Part shown: in pieces, positions 55,434 through 64,000 of the stretch | How the letters are laid out: each line of letters opens with the position of its first letter | Position numbering within the stretch: position 1 is the first letter of the stretch | From: JALORV01 sp963775635 | GTDB taxonomy: Bacteria; Pseudomonadota; Gammaproteobacteria; Burkholderiales; Burkholderiaceae_F | Length of the DNA stretch: 64,000 bases | NCBI GenBank assembly: GCA_963775635.1 | Contig: CAVZJO010000016.1 | Span: forward strand, 310,001 to 374,000 | Direction of reading: 5' to 3' | Made by a program: the position numbers and the translations under genes | Notes under the pieces: model-generated | Told to the model about the DNA's origin: nothing | Databases searched by the model: none | Seen by the model: the letters and a program-made list of their open reading frames with translations, nothing else

Positions 55434-56980
55434 CGGATAACTTCATGACGAGTCGCCGCGTGCATGGAGTCAGACCGCTCCGCACCCGATGGTGCGAGCG
55501 CGTCGACGTCGAGCGCCTCCGGATCCTGCACGCCTGCCTCGGAAGCCGGCAGCTCGGCGCGCGTGGACGCCAACGCCACCCATTCGGCGGTGAGCCGGCC
55601 CTTGAGCGACTGCAATGCCACCCGAGCCGCGTCGGCTTCGAACACGCGTGGCGCGGTCCGTGCGAGCTCGGCCGCCGCGTCGAGCGTCTTGACCCTTCCG
55701 AGCCAGCACCAGCGATCGAACACGTGCACGTCCTCGCGAAAGCGCTCGGCATTGCGCTCGATCAGCGCAACCGCGCCCGGATACGGCCACGGCGGGATCC
55801 GCCACGGCTCCAGCACCTCGCGCAGTCGTTGCGCATGGTCGGCCAGCGGCTCGTCGCCTACGCACGCGCCTCGGCAGCGTTGCAGCTGTCGGCTGAAGCA
55901 TGGACTCCCATCGGACGTGTGCCGCCGTCCTTCCAGCCGTAGGACCTTCATACACAGCCCATGCTCGGCGGCCAGTTCGCCGAGCATGCGACGCGCCGAA
56001 GCACGCGAGCCGAACGGTCCGTAGACCCGGCCGAAGGCGTCGAGCGGAAGCGTTGCGCCCGGCAGGTAACGCGGAATGCCCAGCTCGTCCAGTTCGACCA
56101 TCACCTGGTTGAGCTTGCGCCGCAAGGCGACGTTGTGCGCGGGTAGGCGGTGCTTGACGAGTTCACATTCGCGCAGCAGCGCACCGAGTTCACCGGCTGT
56201 TTCCTCCCACTCGAGCCGGTGGATCTCCTGCGACAGTCGCAGTTCGCGCCCGGCCCGGTGTTCGGCGTTGAAGTGGCCCGCAACCCGCGCGCGCAGATCG
56301 ACGCTCTTGCCGATGTAGATCGGATGCTCGTTGAGTCCGTAGAACAGGTAGACGCCGGGCGCGTGCGGCAGCTGCTCGAGCGCGTCCGGCGGCAGGTGCG
56401 ACGGCATGCTGGGATGACGCAGCAGGGTCGCCAGCGCCAGTTCGAGTTCGGCCGCCGGATGGCGATCGCCGAGCGCTTGCAGCAGCCGCCACAGCACCCG
56501 CGCATCGCCGAGCGCGCGGTGGCGCTGCTCGCCTTCGATGTCGAAGCGCTCGACGATCGCATCGAGCGTGTGGGGTGCGCGGTCCGGATACAGATAGCGC
56601 GACAGCCGGACCGTGCACAGCGTGCGCGCGTGGAAGTTCAGTCCGGCACGCGCAAACTCGGCGCGCAGGAAACCATAGTCGAAGCGCGCGTTGTGAGCGA
56701 TGAAAACGGCACCGTCGAGACGGTCATACACCTGCTGCGCCAGCCCGGAAAACGGCGGCGCATTGCGCACCATGTCGTTGCTGATGCCCGTGAGCCACTG
56801 GATTTCCGGCGGAATCGGAATGCCGGGATTGACCAGTGACGACCACTCGTTGACTCGTGTGTCGTCACCGTCGACGTCCACGCTCACCATGCCGATTTCA
56901 GTGATGCGTTCGCGTTCTGGACTCGAGCCGGTGGTCTCTACGTCGACGAAGGCGAGGCGCGGGGCGAAGCGAGGGAGCAT
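55430..56980 (-). CDS. DEDDh exonuclease fused to a UvrC-like GIY-YIG nuclease
   Basis: The 516-residue protein starts with a DnaQ-like exonuclease: Asp13 and Glu15 (AFVDVETTG), HNARFDYGFLRAEFARAG and HRALGDARVLW (Exo III, HxxxxD). Residues from about 208 carry a GIY-YIG module (GVYLFYGLNEHPIYIGKSVD), then a UvrC/Cho-type region with VYGPFGSRASARRML and a Cys pair (SPCFSRQLQRCRGAC). Known: this architecture occurs in many proteobacteria as an auxiliary repair enzyme related to Cho. It converges with the 54501 gene, the stops overlapping by a few nt. Confidence 0.88.
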   Translation of the reverse strand: MLPRFAPRLAFVDVETTGSSPERERITEIGMVSVDVDGDDTRVNEWSSLVNPGIPIPPEIQWLTGISNDMVRNAPPFSGLAQQVYDRLDGAVFIAHNARFDYGFLRAEFARAGLNFHARTLCTVRLSRYLYPDRAPHTLDAIVERFDIEGEQRHRALGDARVLWRLLQALGDRHPAAELELALATLLRHPSMPSHLPPDALEQLPHAPGVYLFYGLNEHPIYIGKSVDLRARVAGHFNAEHRAGRELRLSQEIHRLEWEETAGELGALLRECELVKHRLPAHNVALRRKLNQVMVELDELGIPRYLPGATLPLDAFGRVYGPFGSRASARRMLGELAAEHGLCMKVLRLEGRRHTSDGSPCFSRQLQRCRGACVGDEPLADHAQRLREVLEPWRIPPWPYPGAVALIERNAERFREDVHVFDRWCWLGRVKTLDAAAELARTAPRVFEADAARVALQSLKGRLTAEWVALASTRAELPASEAGVQDPEALDVDALAPSGAERSDSMHAATRHEVIR

Positions 56981-57100
56981 TGGATGTCAGAATGCAAGCA
57001 GGCCGATTATCCGGCAGCGCGTGGCTGCCTCGGCGCGAGCATACTGATGGGTTCGAAGGGTTGGCCGCCCGGCAGCGGTGAGGCCGATCGGAGAGACACG

Positions 57101-60100
57101 ATGAAGTCGCGCAATACAACGAAAGCGACCCCGGCGACGACAGCGGCCCCGCCGACAGCGATGCCGGTGACCCCGGCCCCGCCCCGGGCAATGACAACGA
57201 TCCCGGCGACCCCGGCGGAAACGCCCGAGGCGCAACGGCTGCGCGAGGTTGTTGCGCTCGCCGACAAGCAAGCGTCGCCGAACGACCGTGCCATGCTGGC
57301 TGTCTTCGCCGGCATCTACTTCGGGCAAGTGGATCCCGAGGACATCCGGGCGCGCAGTGCAGACGAGCTGTACGGCGCGATGCGGTCGCACTTCGAGTTC
57401 TTCCGTCAACGTGTCCCGGGTCGGCCGAAGCTGCGCGTGTTCAATCCGAACCCGCGCGACAGCGGGTTCAGTTCGCGTCACACGATCATCGAGATCGTCA
57501 ATGACGACATGCCGTTCCTGGTCGACTCGACGTCGATGGAGATCAACCGGCACGGGTTGACGCTGCATCTGATCATCCATCCCATTTTCGCCGTCGAGCG
57601 CGATGCCGGCGGCGAGCTGAAGTCCGTGCATGCGCGGCAGGACAAGCCGGAGCTGCCGCGCGAATCGGTCATGCATCTGGAAGTCGACCGTCTTGCGGAC
57701 CCGGCGGCGCGCGCCGACCTTGCGGTCGGCATCGAGCGTGTGCTCGGCGATGTCCGTGCCGCGGTCGACGACTGGCGGCCGATGGTGGCGCAGCTGCGAT
57801 CGGTGATCCAGGAGCTCGATGCGAATCCACCGCCGGTTCCGCGCGACGAGCTGGTCGAATCGCGCGCGTTGCTTCAGTGGCTGACCGAGGACCATCTGCT
57901 GCTGCTGGGATACCGTCGTCACGACCTGGTCAGGCGCGGCGACGACATCGAGCTTGTGCGTGAGGTGGGCAGCGGCCTCGGCATCCTGCGCGATACCAGC
58001 GAGACACGCGGCATCTCGACCAGCTTTGCCACGATTCCGCGCGAGGTGCGCAGTCTGGCCAGTTCGCCAACGCCGCTGCTGCTGGTGACCAAGGCAACGT
58101 CGCGCGCGACTGTGCACCGGACCGGCTATGTCGATTATGTCGGTGTCAAGCGCTTCGACCGTGACGGCCGCGTGATCGGCGAACACCGTTTCGTCGGGCT
58201 GCTCACCTCGGCGGCGTACAGCACGCGCGTTGCCGAAGTCCCGCTGGTGCGCGGCAAGGTGCAGCAGGTCAAGGAGCGCGCCGGATTGGCGCCCGCAAGC
58301 CATCTGGGCAAGGCACTGGCAAACATCCTCGAGACCTATCCGCGCGACGAACTGTTCCAGATGACCGTCGACGAATTGGCGGAGATCGCCAACGGGATCC
58401 TGCGACTAGGGGAGCGTCAACGGTTTCGGCTGCTCTTGCGGCGCGACGCCTTCGAGCGCTTCATTTCCTGCCTGATCTTCGTCCCGCGCGAGAACTACAC
58501 GACCGAGCTGCGGCGCAAATTCCAGCAGATCTTGCTCAAGGCGTTCGACGGCTCGGCGGCGGAATTCGATGTGCTGCTGACCGACGCGGTGCTCGCGCGC
58601 ATCCACATCACGGTGCGCACCACGCCAGGCCGCATTCCGGCGTACGACCGCGCGGCGATCGAGGCGCACCTGGCCGCGGCGGCGCGGCGCTGGGAAGACG
58701 ATCTGCGCGACGTACTGAACAGCGCCGAGGACGAGTCGCGCGCGGCGCCGCTTTACAAGCGGTTCGGCCAGGCCTTCCCAGTGTCGTATCGCGCCGAGGT
58801 CGACGCGCAGGGCGCAGTCGACGACATGCAGCGGCTCGATCGTCTGCTGCCGGGCGGGCTGTCGCTCAGACTGCAGCGGCCGCGCGACCGTGCCTCCAAC
58901 CGGCTCGTTTTCAAGGTCTATCACGGCGGCACGCCGGTGCCGCTGTCGGACTCGTTGCCGATGCTCGAGCACATGGGGGTGCGCGTGCTGGCGGAGCGAC
59001 CATACGAGATCACGCCCGAAGGCGGCGGCTCGCTGTGGATCCACGAGTTCGAGCTCGAGGCCCCGGGAGTGGACGAGCTCGATGTCGAGCGGCTGGCGCC
59101 GCTGTTCGAAGAGGCGTTCGGGCGCATCTTCGAGGGCCGCGTCGAGAACGACGACTTCAACCGCCTGGTGCTGAAGGCCGGACTGACGGCGGACGACGTC
59201 GTCGTGCTGCGCGGCTACGCCAAGTACCTGCGGCAGATCGGGTTCCCGCTGTCGCAGCCCTACATCGAGTCGACGCTGAACGCTCATCCGCGCATTGCGC
59301 ACATGCTGAGCCGGCTGTTCCAGCTGCGTTTCGATCCCTCACAGCGCGATGACGCGGCGGCGGAGAGTCAAGCGCGCGCGATCGAGCAGGCGCTCGACCG
59401 CGTACCCAACGCGAGCGAAGACCGCTTGCTGCGCCAGTACCTTGCCATGGTGCTCGCCACGCTGCGTACCAACTTCTGGCGCACCGGCGTAGGTTCGACC
59501 GGCAGTGAGGGGCCGCGCCGGACGTTCGTGTCGTTCAAGTTCGATCCGAAGCGGATCCCCGGTCTGCCGGAACCGCGGCCGATGTTCGAAATCTTCGTTT
59601 ACTCGACGCGCTTCGAGGGTGTTCACCTGCGCGGCGGCAAGGTTGCGCGCGGTGGCCTGCGCTGGTCCGATCGGCCGGAGGACTTCCGGACCGAGGTGCT
59701 CGGATTGGTTAAGGCGCAGATGGTGAAGAACACCGTCATCGTTCCGGTGGGCTCGAAGGGTGGATTCGTGCTGAAGAAGGCGCCGCCGCCGACCGACCGC
59801 GAGGCAATGCTGAAGGAGGGCATCGCCTGCTACCAGGACTACCTGCGCGGCCTGCTCGATCTGACCGACAACCTGGTGCGGGGCGCGGTAGTGCCGCCGC
59901 CGCAGGTCGTTCGTCACGATGGCGACGACCCATACCTGGTGGTGGCGGCCGACAAGGGCACCGCGACGTTTTCCGACTACGCGAATGCGATCAGCGCGGA
60001 ATATGGGCACTGGCTGGGTGACGCCTTTGCCTCGGGCGGCAGCGCCGGCTACGACCACAAGAAAATGGGCATCACCGCGCGCGGCGCCTGGGAAAGCGTC

Positions 60101-62017
60101 AAGCGTCATTTTCGCGAGCTCGGCGTCGATATCCAGAGCACCGCGTTCACCTGCGCCGGCGTCGGCGACATGTCGGGTGACGTGTTCGGCAACGGCATGC
60201 TGCTGTCGAGGCACATCCGCCTAATCGCTGCCTTCGATCACCGCCACATCTTCATCGATCCCGAGCCCGATGTCGCCGTGAGCTATGGCGAGCGCGAGCG
60301 GCTGTTCGCGCTGCCGCGTTCGTCCTGGGCCGACTACAACACGGCGCTCGTTTCTGCGGGCGGCGGCGTCTGGTCGCGAGCAGAAAAGTCCATCCCGGTT
60401 TCACCGCAGGCGCAGGCAGCGCTCGGCATCAGCGCCGCGAAGATGACGCCGACCGAGCTGATCACGGCGATCCTGAAGGCGCCGGTCGATCTGCTGTACA
60501 ACGGCGGCATCGGCACCTACGTGAAGGCGGCCGACGAAGCGCACCTGGATGTCGGCGATCGTGCCAACGACGCCGTGCGCGTCAACGGCGAGGACCTACG
60601 TTGCAAGGTCGTCGGCGAGGGCGGCAACCTCGGTATCACCCAGCGTGGCCGCGTCGAGGCTGCGCTCGCCGGGGTGCGGCTCTACACCGACGCCATCGAC
60701 AACTCGGCCGGCGTCGACACCTCCGATCACGAGGTGAACATCAAGATCCTGCTGGGCGCGGCGGTCGCCGACGGCCGCCTGACGCTCGAGCAGCGCGACG
60801 CCCTGCTGGTCGAGATGACCGATGACGTCGGACACCTGGTGCTGGAGGACAACTATTTCCAGACGCAGGCGCTGTCGGTCGGTTCGTATACCGCGCGCAA
60901 GCTGCTCGAGCAGCAGCAGCGATTCATGCGTTTCCTCGAAAAGGAGGGTCGGCTCAATCGCGCGCTCGAATTCCTGCCGGATGATGAGACGATCGCCGAA
61001 CGGCGCGCGGCCGGCCTTGCACTCACCGCGCCGGAAAGGGCAGTGCTGCTGGCGTACTCGAAGATGTGGCTGTCTGACGAGTTGCTGGCGTCGAACATGC
61101 CGGAAGATCCGTGGGTCGGCACCGTGCTGGCCCACTACTTCCCGCAGCGGCTGCGCACCGAGTTTTCCGCCGATATCGAGCGGCATCCGCTGCGACGCGA
61201 GATCGTCGCGACCTGCCTGCTCAACGCGATGATCAACCGGGTCGGGCCGAGCTTCGTCTACCAGATGGCATCGGCCACCGGGGCGACCGCATCGCAGGTC
61301 GTGCGGGCTTACCTGTTGACGCGCGAAGTGTTCGCGCTGGGACCTACCTGGAAGGCCATCGAGGCGCTCGACAACGTGGTCGAAGACGCAACACAAGCCG
61401 AGATGCTGATCGAACTCGGCCGCCGCACCACCCGCTCAACGACCTGGTTCCTGCGATCACGGCGCCTCGGCGATCCGATTGCTCAGACGATCGAGCGCTT
61501 TGCCCCGGCGGCGCGCAGCCTGCTACGTTATCTGGAGCAGGCACCGGGGCGCGCCGCGTGGCGCGAGCCGATCGTCGAGATGCAGAACCGCCTTGTCGCC
61601 AAGGGCGTGCCGCAGCCGCTGGCGCACGACGTGGCGGCCGCCGGCACGCTGATCGCCGCGCTCGACATGGCCGAGGTGTCCGAGACTTCGCACCAACCTC
61701 TCAGCACCGTCGCGGAAACCTACTTCGCGATCGGCGAACACCTCGGACTGGCACGCCTGCGGTCGCAGGTGGCGGTCCTGCCGTCTGAGGGCCACTGGCA
61801 GGCGCTCGCGAAAGCCGCCACCAGTGACGATCTCGCCAGCCTGCAGCGGCAACTCACTGCGGACGCGCTCGGCGCGGGCGGACTGGATAAGTGGCAGGTC
61901 GTACAAGCGCCGGCGCTCGAACGCTCGCACCGCCTGCTCGGCGAACTGGCCGAGAGCAAGGTTGCCGACCTCGCGATGCTGTCGGTCGCGCTGCGTGAAC
62001 TTCGCAACGTGGCGTGA
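57101..62017 (+). CDS. gdhB: NAD-dependent glutamate dehydrogenase, large (1600-residue) type
   Basis: The ATG at 57101 with GGAGAGA 5 nt upstream is preferred over one 39 codons earlier. The 1638-residue protein matches the bacterial large GDH: N-terminal ACT-like regulatory regions (HTIIEIVNDDMPFLVDSTSM), a central part (RRTFVSFKFDPKRIPGLPEP), and the catalytic core (GGLRWSDRPEDFRTEVLGLV, KNTVIVPVGSKGGFVLKK, CAGVGDMSGDVFGNGMLLS). It oxidises glutamate to 2-oxoglutarate and ammonia for catabolism. The first 45 residues are an unusual Thr/Pro/Ala low-complexity run. The frame is intact throughout. Confidence 0.95.
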   Translation: MKSRNTTKATPATTAAPPTAMPVTPAPPRAMTTIPATPAETPEAQRLREVVALADKQASPNDRAMLAVFAGIYFGQVDPEDIRARSADELYGAMRSHFEFFRQRVPGRPKLRVFNPNPRDSGFSSRHTIIEIVNDDMPFLVDSTSMEINRHGLTLHLIIHPIFAVERDAGGELKSVHARQDKPELPRESVMHLEVDRLADPAARADLAVGIERVLGDVRAAVDDWRPMVAQLRSVIQELDANPPPVPRDELVESRALLQWLTEDHLLLLGYRRHDLVRRGDDIELVREVGSGLGILRDTSETRGISTSFATIPREVRSLASSPTPLLLVTKATSRATVHRTGYVDYVGVKRFDRDGRVIGEHRFVGLLTSAAYSTRVAEVPLVRGKVQQVKERAGLAPASHLGKALANILETYPRDELFQMTVDELAEIANGILRLGERQRFRLLLRRDAFERFISCLIFVPRENYTTELRRKFQQILLKAFDGSAAEFDVLLTDAVLARIHITVRTTPGRIPAYDRAAIEAHLAAAARRWEDDLRDVLNSAEDESRAAPLYKRFGQAFPVSYRAEVDAQGAVDDMQRLDRLLPGGLSLRLQRPRDRASNRLVFKVYHGGTPVPLSDSLPMLEHMGVRVLAERPYEITPEGGGSLWIHEFELEAPGVDELDVERLAPLFEEAFGRIFEGRVENDDFNRLVLKAGLTADDVVVLRGYAKYLRQIGFPLSQPYIESTLNAHPRIAHMLSRLFQLRFDPSQRDDAAAESQARAIEQALDRVPNASEDRLLRQYLAMVLATLRTNFWRTGVGSTGSEGPRRTFVSFKFDPKRIPGLPEPRPMFEIFVYSTRFEGVHLRGGKVARGGLRWSDRPEDFRTEVLGLVKAQMVKNTVIVPVGSKGGFVLKKAPPPTDREAMLKEGIACYQDYLRGLLDLTDNLVRGAVVPPPQVVRHDGDDPYLVVAADKGTATFSDYANAISAEYGHWLGDAFASGGSAGYDHKKMGITARGAWESVKRHFRELGVDIQSTAFTCAGVGDMSGDVFGNGMLLSRHIRLIAAFDHRHIFIDPEPDVAVSYGERERLFALPRSSWADYNTALVSAGGGVWSRAEKSIPVSPQAQAALGISAAKMTPTELITAILKAPVDLLYNGGIGTYVKAADEAHLDVGDRANDAVRVNGEDLRCKVVGEGGNLGITQRGRVEAALAGVRLYTDAIDNSAGVDTSDHEVNIKILLGAAVADGRLTLEQRDALLVEMTDDVGHLVLEDNYFQTQALSVGSYTARKLLEQQQRFMRFLEKEGRLNRALEFLPDDETIAERRAAGLALTAPERAVLLAYSKMWLSDELLASNMPEDPWVGTVLAHYFPQRLRTEFSADIERHPLRREIVATCLLNAMINRVGPSFVYQMASATGATASQVVRAYLLTREVFALGPTWKAIEALDNVVEDATQAEMLIELGRRTTRSTTWFLRSRRLGDPIAQTIERFAPAARSLLRYLEQAPGRAAWREPIVEMQNRLVAKGVPQPLAHDVAAAGTLIAALDMAEVSETSHQPLSTVAETYFAIGEHLGLARLRSQVAVLPSEGHWQALAKAATSDDLASLQRQLTADALGAGGLDKWQVVQAPALERSHRLLGELAESKVADLAMLSVALRELRNVA

Positions 62018-62382
62018 ACCGTGCACGCTGGCGTGACCGGCTGACACCCACGGCGGCTGGTTGGGTGTCGCGCGCGTGGGTCATCGATGCGGTCAAAGCG
62101 GCCGACATTGATCCGGCTCGGCGTAGCGAAGTAATTGACGAACTCGTCGGTTTCGAGCCCCCGCGCAGGCATGGTGTCCGCAACACGATCATCTTCTGGG
62201 TCGGCACTCTCGGCGCGGCGATGCTGGCGGACTCGGTTGGACTGCCCGGCTGGGTCGGATTCGTCAGTGCATTGATGATGTTCGCGTGGATCGGGCGCGA
62301 ACTCACGGTGCGGGCATTGCGCTGGCGGCTCGGTACTTTGGAGCGGCCGGCGTCGGGCCTGGAGGTGAACCGTGGTCGTTGA
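62014..62382 (+). CDS. Hypothetical membrane protein after the GDH gene
   Basis: A GTG at 62014 overlaps the GDH stop (GTGA), giving 122 residues with two membrane helices in the middle (NTIIFWVGTLGAAMLADSVG and GWVGFVSALMMFAWI) and basic ends. I do not recognise the family. It overlaps the next gene by 11 nt, so the three genes are a coupled unit. Confidence 0.65.
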   Translation: MNRARWRDRLTPTAAGWVSRAWVIDAVKAADIDPARRSEVIDELVGFEPPRRHGVRNTIIFWVGTLGAAMLADSVGLPGWVGFVSALMMFAWIGRELTVRALRWRLGTLERPASGLEVNRGR

Positions 62383-63178
62383 GGCCGAACCGGGTTCCAC
62401 AACCCTGCCGAAAGTTACCGAGCAGCGGGTGTCGACACGTCGCGCGATCGCGCTGCTCGCGCTCGGCACCGCGCTGGGACCGTGGCTCGCTGCGCTGCTG
62501 CTGCCGTCGTTCGCTCAGCCGCAGTCGTACCACGACTTCGCCGATCAGCGAACGCTGTGGGGCATCCCGCATGCCGCCAACGTCGTGTCCAACCTCGGAT
62601 TTGTGGCGGTCGGCTCATGGGGGCTGGTCGCGTTCGGTCGAAGGTCGATGAACTTCTCCGCCGCGCCTGGCGCACGCAAGGCGTGGCTCGTGATGTTCGT
62701 GGGCGTCGCACTGACCGGCTTCGGATCCGCTTACTTTCATCTCGCTCCTTCCGATCCGACCCTGGTGTGGGACCGCTTGCCGATGGCGCTCGGGTTCGCC
62801 GGACTGGTCGCCGGGACGCTGACTGATCGTGCGCCGCGCCTCGGCGGACTCGTGCTGATCGCTCTCGCCGCGACCGCGATTGGCTCGGTCGTCGGATGGG
62901 CCGTCGGTGGCGATCTCGTTCCTTATCTGTCAATGCAGGCGAGCTATGTCGTCGCGGCGCTGCTCGCGACCGCACTCGTCGCTTCTCCGTACACGCACGG
63001 TAAGTGGCTGATCGGCGCCGTCGCACTTTATGGCGTCGCCCTACTCTGCGAACGGCTCGATGTGCCGATCGATGATGCGCTGGGTGGATCGGTCAGCGGG
63101 CACACACTGAAGCATCTGCTTGCCGCCGCGGCTGTATGGCTGATCGGGTTGATGCTGACGCGGCGCGCTCTGGCTTGA
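62372..63178 (+). CDS. Ceramidase-like (CREST superfamily) membrane protein
   Basis: The GTG start at 62372 gives 268 residues with seven predicted helices. Motifs SYHDFADQRTLWGIPHAANV, GSAYFHLAPSDPTLVWDRLP and HTLKHLLAAAAVW place the His and Asp residues as in alkaline ceramidases and related metal-dependent membrane hydrolases. Known: eukaryotic ceramidases cut ceramide amides; for bacterial members the substrate is unknown. It is coupled to the previous gene. Confidence 0.7.
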   Translation: MVVEAEPGSTTLPKVTEQRVSTRRAIALLALGTALGPWLAALLLPSFAQPQSYHDFADQRTLWGIPHAANVVSNLGFVAVGSWGLVAFGRRSMNFSAAPGARKAWLVMFVGVALTGFGSAYFHLAPSDPTLVWDRLPMALGFAGLVAGTLTDRAPRLGGLVLIALAATAIGSVVGWAVGGDLVPYLSMQASYVVAALLATALVASPYTHGKWLIGAVALYGVALLCERLDVPIDDALGGSVSGHTLKHLLAAAAVWLIGLMLTRRALA

Positions 63179-63349
63179 ACTCTTGCCGTCGTGGTGACTG
63201 CGCCACACAGGCCTGGGAGCGCTGTTTGCTCTCGCGTCGGCGTCATTCATTCACTGTGTCTGGAGCGATGACGGCGCCGTGTCGACTCTTGGGGTGCCTG
63301 CGCTGCATTCTGCAATGTCGATGGCAGTGACAAGCGCCGCCTGACCTTT

Positions 63350-63496
63350 ATGAACGTGCGCGGTCATCCGCAATCGGTCAATCGCTTCCTGCTTGCCGGT
63401 TCGTTGTCGTTCATCAGCGACACATCGTTTTCCGGAGACGTGCTTACTCAGTCGCTCGGCCTGGTCGGCAAGGTCGTGCACGTGACCTGCGGCTGA
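63350..63496 (+). CDS. C-terminal fragment of an unrecognised protein
   Basis: From the ATG at 63350, 48 residues (MNVRGHPQSVNRFLLAGSLS, then SFSGDVLTQSLGLVGKVVHV) end in TCG and a stop. The frame continues upstream without a start (ACAAFCNVDGSDKRRLTF), so it looks like the end of a longer protein, possibly the tail of a pilin-like or secreted protein, whose beginning is lost. I do not recognise it. The 440-nt gap around it holds nothing else visible. Confidence 0.3.
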   Translation: MNVRGHPQSVNRFLLAGSLSFISDTSFSGDVLTQSLGLVGKVVHVTCG

Positions 63497-63620
63497 CCCG
63501 ATGGTGGGAGTGCATCCCCTCATTGCGCCATGGTCGATCCTGCGGTATCTCGGAATAGGATGAATTCGTGTGCTGTTAACACGTACGGCGCACAGCGCCG
63601 ATCAGAGAGGAGACCTGTCA

Positions 63621-64000
63621 TGCAGCCGATGAACTACCCAATGAACCGCTGGATCGTGGGCGTCGCCGCTGGTACTGCTTTGTTCGCCGCCTGTTCGACC
63701 GCGCAGTCACCGCAGTCGACCGCAACCAAGGGCATGTCGTTCTTCGTCACCAGCGTCGGATCGGGCAAGGGCGCCGACCTCGGCGGCATCGAGGGCGCCG
63801 ATCGGCACTGCCAGGCGCTCGCCAAGGCTGCCGGCGCCGGCGACCGCACCTGGCGCGCATATCTCAGCACGCAGTCGATCACATTGGCGGATCCGAACGC
63901 CATCAATGCGCGCGACCGCATCGGCAGCGGCCCGTGGTACAACGCGAAGGGCGTGATGATCGCCGCCAACGTCGACGAGCTGCATTCGGCAAAGAACAAC
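63621..64000 (+). CDS. Lipoprotein with a lectin-like domain, cut at the right edge
   Basis: The ATG at 63621 follows AGAGGAGA. The N-terminus has a lipobox (ALFAACSTAQ), and the domain starts MSFFVTSVGSGKGADLGGIE, ADRHCQALAKAAGAG, RTWRAYLSTQ, RDRIGSGPWYNAKGV. I recall this as a secreted protein family of proteobacteria with an endostatin/collectin-like fold; its function is unknown. The C-terminal part lies outside the window. Confidence 0.65.

Overview
The window is gene-dense, high-GC DNA (about two-thirds G+C by eye) from a proteobacterium. The gene families and intergenic repeats fit a betaproteobacterium of the Burkholderiales type best: a DUF1302/DUF1329/YCF48/RND block, an AlkK-like ligase, urtABCDE joined to a urease operon, and CTTTCTTTG-type intergenic hairpins. 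A gammaproteobacterium cannot be excluded from sequence alone. No rRNA, tRNA or CRISPR array was seen. At least ten genes carry single-base frame breaks, mostly of the +1 type, while the longest genes are intact. This suggests either insertion-prone sequencing or local gene decay, so frameshifted genes are reported over their whole homologous span.

Layout, left to right. (1) 1-12 kb: envelope and hydrophobic-compound metabolism, with DUF1302 and DUF1329 envelope proteins, a YCF48-like protein, an RND/MMPL transporter, a Baeyer-Villiger-type flavin monooxygenase, a scar carrying SDR and LuxR/MalT remnants, and an AlkK-like acyl-CoA synthetase. (2) 12-15.7 kb: a SNase-like protein lacking two active-site residues, a secreted SRPBCC protein, and a thioredoxin/Uup ABC-F pair. 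(3) 15.8-20.6 kb: a chromate resistance operon (chrB, chrA reading into a rhodanese, a stand-alone ChrB C-terminal domain, a Rieske/FAD reductase) behind a perfect 14-bp palindrome. (4) 20.6-24.7 kb: an ECF sigma factor, a zinc-type anti-sigma factor whose periplasmic tail looks like a subtilase propeptide, a subtilase and a TorF-like porin; then a proline-rich secreted protein and a remnant of the ChrB C-terminal gene.

(5) 24.7-38 kb: one long leftward urea locus, urtABCDE then ureDA-GNAT-ureBCEFG, ending in an EamA transporter with a histidine-rich tail. It is interrupted only by a 476-bp imperfect palindrome between urtD and urtE. (6) 38-42.8 kb: an ABC1/UbiB-like kinase, an AAA-like protein without a Walker A motif, YdeI/OmdA, EamA, a periplasmic rhodanese and an LprI-like protein.

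(7) 42.8-50.4 kb is the most unusual part. It holds an HlyD adaptor and a C39 peptidase ABC exporter with an intact catalytic triad, then three small double-glycine-leader peptide genes. Two of these are tandem and end in the same GGGQGIFLL, predicting 6-7 residue products. Among them lie two related helical-repeat (TPR-like) proteins, one fused to a complete HD-GYP (c-di-GMP phosphodiesterase-type) domain. I infer a peptide export and sensing module linked to c-di-GMP; I know of no description of it.

(8) 50.7-64 kb: mixed chromosomal genes, including a Spy-like periplasmic protein, a PrpF-family isomerase, a second ECF sigma factor with a membrane partner, an exonuclease/GIY-YIG protein, a 1638-residue NAD-dependent glutamate dehydrogenase, two membrane proteins (one ceramidase-like) and a truncated lipoprotein at the right edge.
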